From positions 1 through 7,244 of the forward strand of contig PMST01000139.1 in NCBI GenBank assembly GCA_003168295.1: DNA of 7,244 bases, given 5' to 3'. Shown here in pieces: positions 6,351 through 7,244 of the stretch. The first letter of the stretch is position 1. Each line of letters starts with the position of its first letter. The translations under genes were made by a program, and so were the position numbers. The notes beneath the pieces were generated by a model, which did not search any database, was not told the DNA's origin, and saw nothing but the letters and a program-made list of their open reading frames with translations. The DNA is from Actinomycetota bacterium. Its GTDB lineage: Bacteria; Actinomycetota; Actinomycetes; Streptosporangiales; Streptosporangiaceae.

Positions 6351-6648
6351 AGTACTTCAGCAGGTTGGCGTCGTCCACCGACGCCGACCGGCGGGCCCGG
6401 TAGATAGCCATCAAGATCGCGAGGCCGACGACGACCTCGGCGGCGGCCACCACCATCACGAAAAACGCGATGACCTGCCCGTCCAGGTTGCCGTGCATGC
6501 TAGCGAACGCGACGAACGCCAGGTTGCACGCGTTCAGCATCAGTTCCACGCACATGAAGATGACGATGGCGTTACGCCGGACCAGCACGCCGACGGCGCC
6601 GATCACGAACAGGATCACCGACAGGGACACGTAATGCACCGGGCTCAT
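6349..6648 (-). CDS. nuoK: NADH-quinone oxidoreductase subunit K
   Basis: Small membrane subunit K (ND4L homologue) of complex I, between NuoJ and NuoN in the membrane arm and part of the central hydrophilic axis that relays protons. It has 99 residues, the usual length, with three transmembrane helices at about 5-23, 27-50 and 58-82. The two buried glutamates that mark the family are present: E35 in the segment [14 protein letters not shown] and E71 in [10 protein letters not shown], matching E36 and E72 of the E. coli protein. The ATG is preceded by a strong GGGGAGGG Shine-Dalgarno sequence with seven bases of spacing, and overlaps the nuoJ stop as ATGA. The stop TGA is four bases before the nuoL ATG. 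Nothing in the sequence departs from the family. The short C-terminal tail ([16 protein letters not shown]) is polar. Confidence 0.97.
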   Translation of the reverse strand: MSPVHYVSLSVILFVIGAVGVLVRRNAIVIFMCVELMLNACNLAFVAFASMHGNLDGQVIAFFVMVVAAAEVVVGLAILMAIYRARRSASVDDANLLKY

Positions 6649-7244
6649 GCGTCGGCCCTCCCCGACGACGCGGACTCGCGCCCGCTTTCTGCCTCAATGG
6701 CATCCTGCTCTTTTGGAGGCCGAACGGACGGTGCTGCGTCCGCCACGCCACGCGGGGCGAGTGTCGTGCTGACCGACAGATCGGAGGTCGTGCCGTCCGG
6801 CAGCAGGGCCGGCCGGTCGGCGGCGTCGTGCAGCGCGTACACCCCCGGCGACGGGTCCGGCGCCATGTGGCCGCTCTCCAGCCTCCTGGCCGCGAGCTGC
6901 CGCTGCGTCGGCCGGGGCGTGGTGCGCTCGCGGTGCGCGAGCACCATCGCGCCGAGCGCCGCGGTGATCAGCAGCGCGCCGGTGACCTCGAACGGGAACA
7001 CGTAGGTGGTGAAGATCAAGGTGGCGAGCCCGGAGAGGTTGTTCGTTCCGTTCGCCGCGGTGGCCGGGGTCGCCGGACCGAGGGCGGCGTGCCCGACGCC
7101 GAGGATCAAGATCACGAAAAAACCGATGGCGACCAGGCCGGCGGCCATCCGCTGGCCCTTGATCGTCTCGGTGACCGAGTCCGCCGAGCTGACCCCGATT
7201 AGCATGATGACGAACAGGAACAGCATGAGGACCGCGCCGGTGTA
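6645..7244 (-). CDS. nuoJ: NADH-quinone oxidoreductase subunit J, 5'-truncated by window edge
   Basis: Membrane subunit J of complex I, which sits near the quinone-reactive module and helps couple quinone reduction to proton pumping. The reading frame is open to the right edge: six codons (Tyr-Thr-Gly-Ala-Val-Leu) precede the first visible ATG at 7226. Together they form the family's third transmembrane helix ([17 protein letters not shown]), so the ATG at 7226 is internal and the true start lies outside the window. Two more hydrophobic segments follow (about residues 28-48 and 75-96 counted from that ATG). The last 95 or so residues are hydrophilic, beginning LAHRER and including [21 protein letters not shown] tail with this kind of sequence is, as I recall, typical of actinobacterial NuoJ. 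The final residues use unusually AT-rich codons (see findings). The stop TGA overlaps the nuoK start by four bases (ATGA), implying translational coupling. Confidence 0.95.
   Translation of the reverse strand, partial: YTGAVLMLFLFVIMLIGVSSADSVTETIKGQRMAAGLVAIGFFVILILGVGHAALGPATPATAANGTNNLSGLATLIFTTYVFPFEVTGALLITAALGAMVLAHRERTTPRPTQRQLAARRLESGHMAPDPSPGVYALHDAADRPALLPDGTTSDLSVSTTLAPRGVADAAPSVRPPKEQDAIEAESGRESASSGRADA
6656..6663 (-). promoter_or_regulatory. Strong ribosome binding site of nuoK
   Basis: GGGGAGGG on the minus strand inside the end of nuoJ, seven bases before the nuoK ATG. It fixes that start and suggests nuoK can also initiate independently of nuoJ translation. Confidence 0.65.

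Overview
The window is a very GC-rich stretch in which every supported gene lies on the minus strand. It holds the 3' end of a nuo operon (proton-pumping type I NADH:quinone oxidoreductase, complex I) followed by a long-chain polyprenyl diphosphate synthase gene. The GC-biased codon use, the actinobacterial style of NuoJ to NuoN (long hydrophilic NuoJ tail, NuoN of more than 530 residues) and the prenyl synthase directly after nuoN all point to an Actinomycetota chromosome of the streptomycete/streptosporangial kind. This assignment rests on remembered family sequences, not on a search.

Layout in transcription order (right to left): nuoJ (5' end cut by the window edge, 7244-6645), nuoK (6648-6349), nuoL (6344-4443), nuoM (4443-2758), nuoN (2761-1136), a 99-base gap with a hairpin and a weak promoter candidate, and the prenyl synthase (1036-35). 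The last 34 bases hold a Shine-Dalgarno sequence and a 14-base-period repeat that probably precede another gene. The nuo junctions are all tight: ATGA overlap (J/K), a 4-base gap (K/L), TGATG (L/M) and GTGA (M/N), as expected for translational coupling.

Function: NuoJ and NuoK belong to the membrane part next to the quinone-reactive module. NuoL, NuoM and NuoN are the three antiporter-like proton channels of the membrane arm. The prenyl synthase probably makes the isoprenoid tail of menaquinone, the electron acceptor of this complex, so the cluster pairs the enzyme with a step in making its substrate.

The part that stands out is inside nuoM. About 90-100 bases (roughly 3988-4086) made almost wholly of G and C runs are inserted in frame, adding about 30 Pro/Gly-rich residues to the loop between transmembrane helices 3 and 4. 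The segment has 10-base inverted arms, nested G/C hairpins and a canonical G-quadruplex motif. It looks like a palindromic repeat element that inserted into an essential-type gene and stayed translatable. A second point is that NuoN has valine where the transmembrane helix 8 lysine of the proton channel is expected. No RNA genes, CRISPR arrays, transposase genes or plus-strand genes were found.
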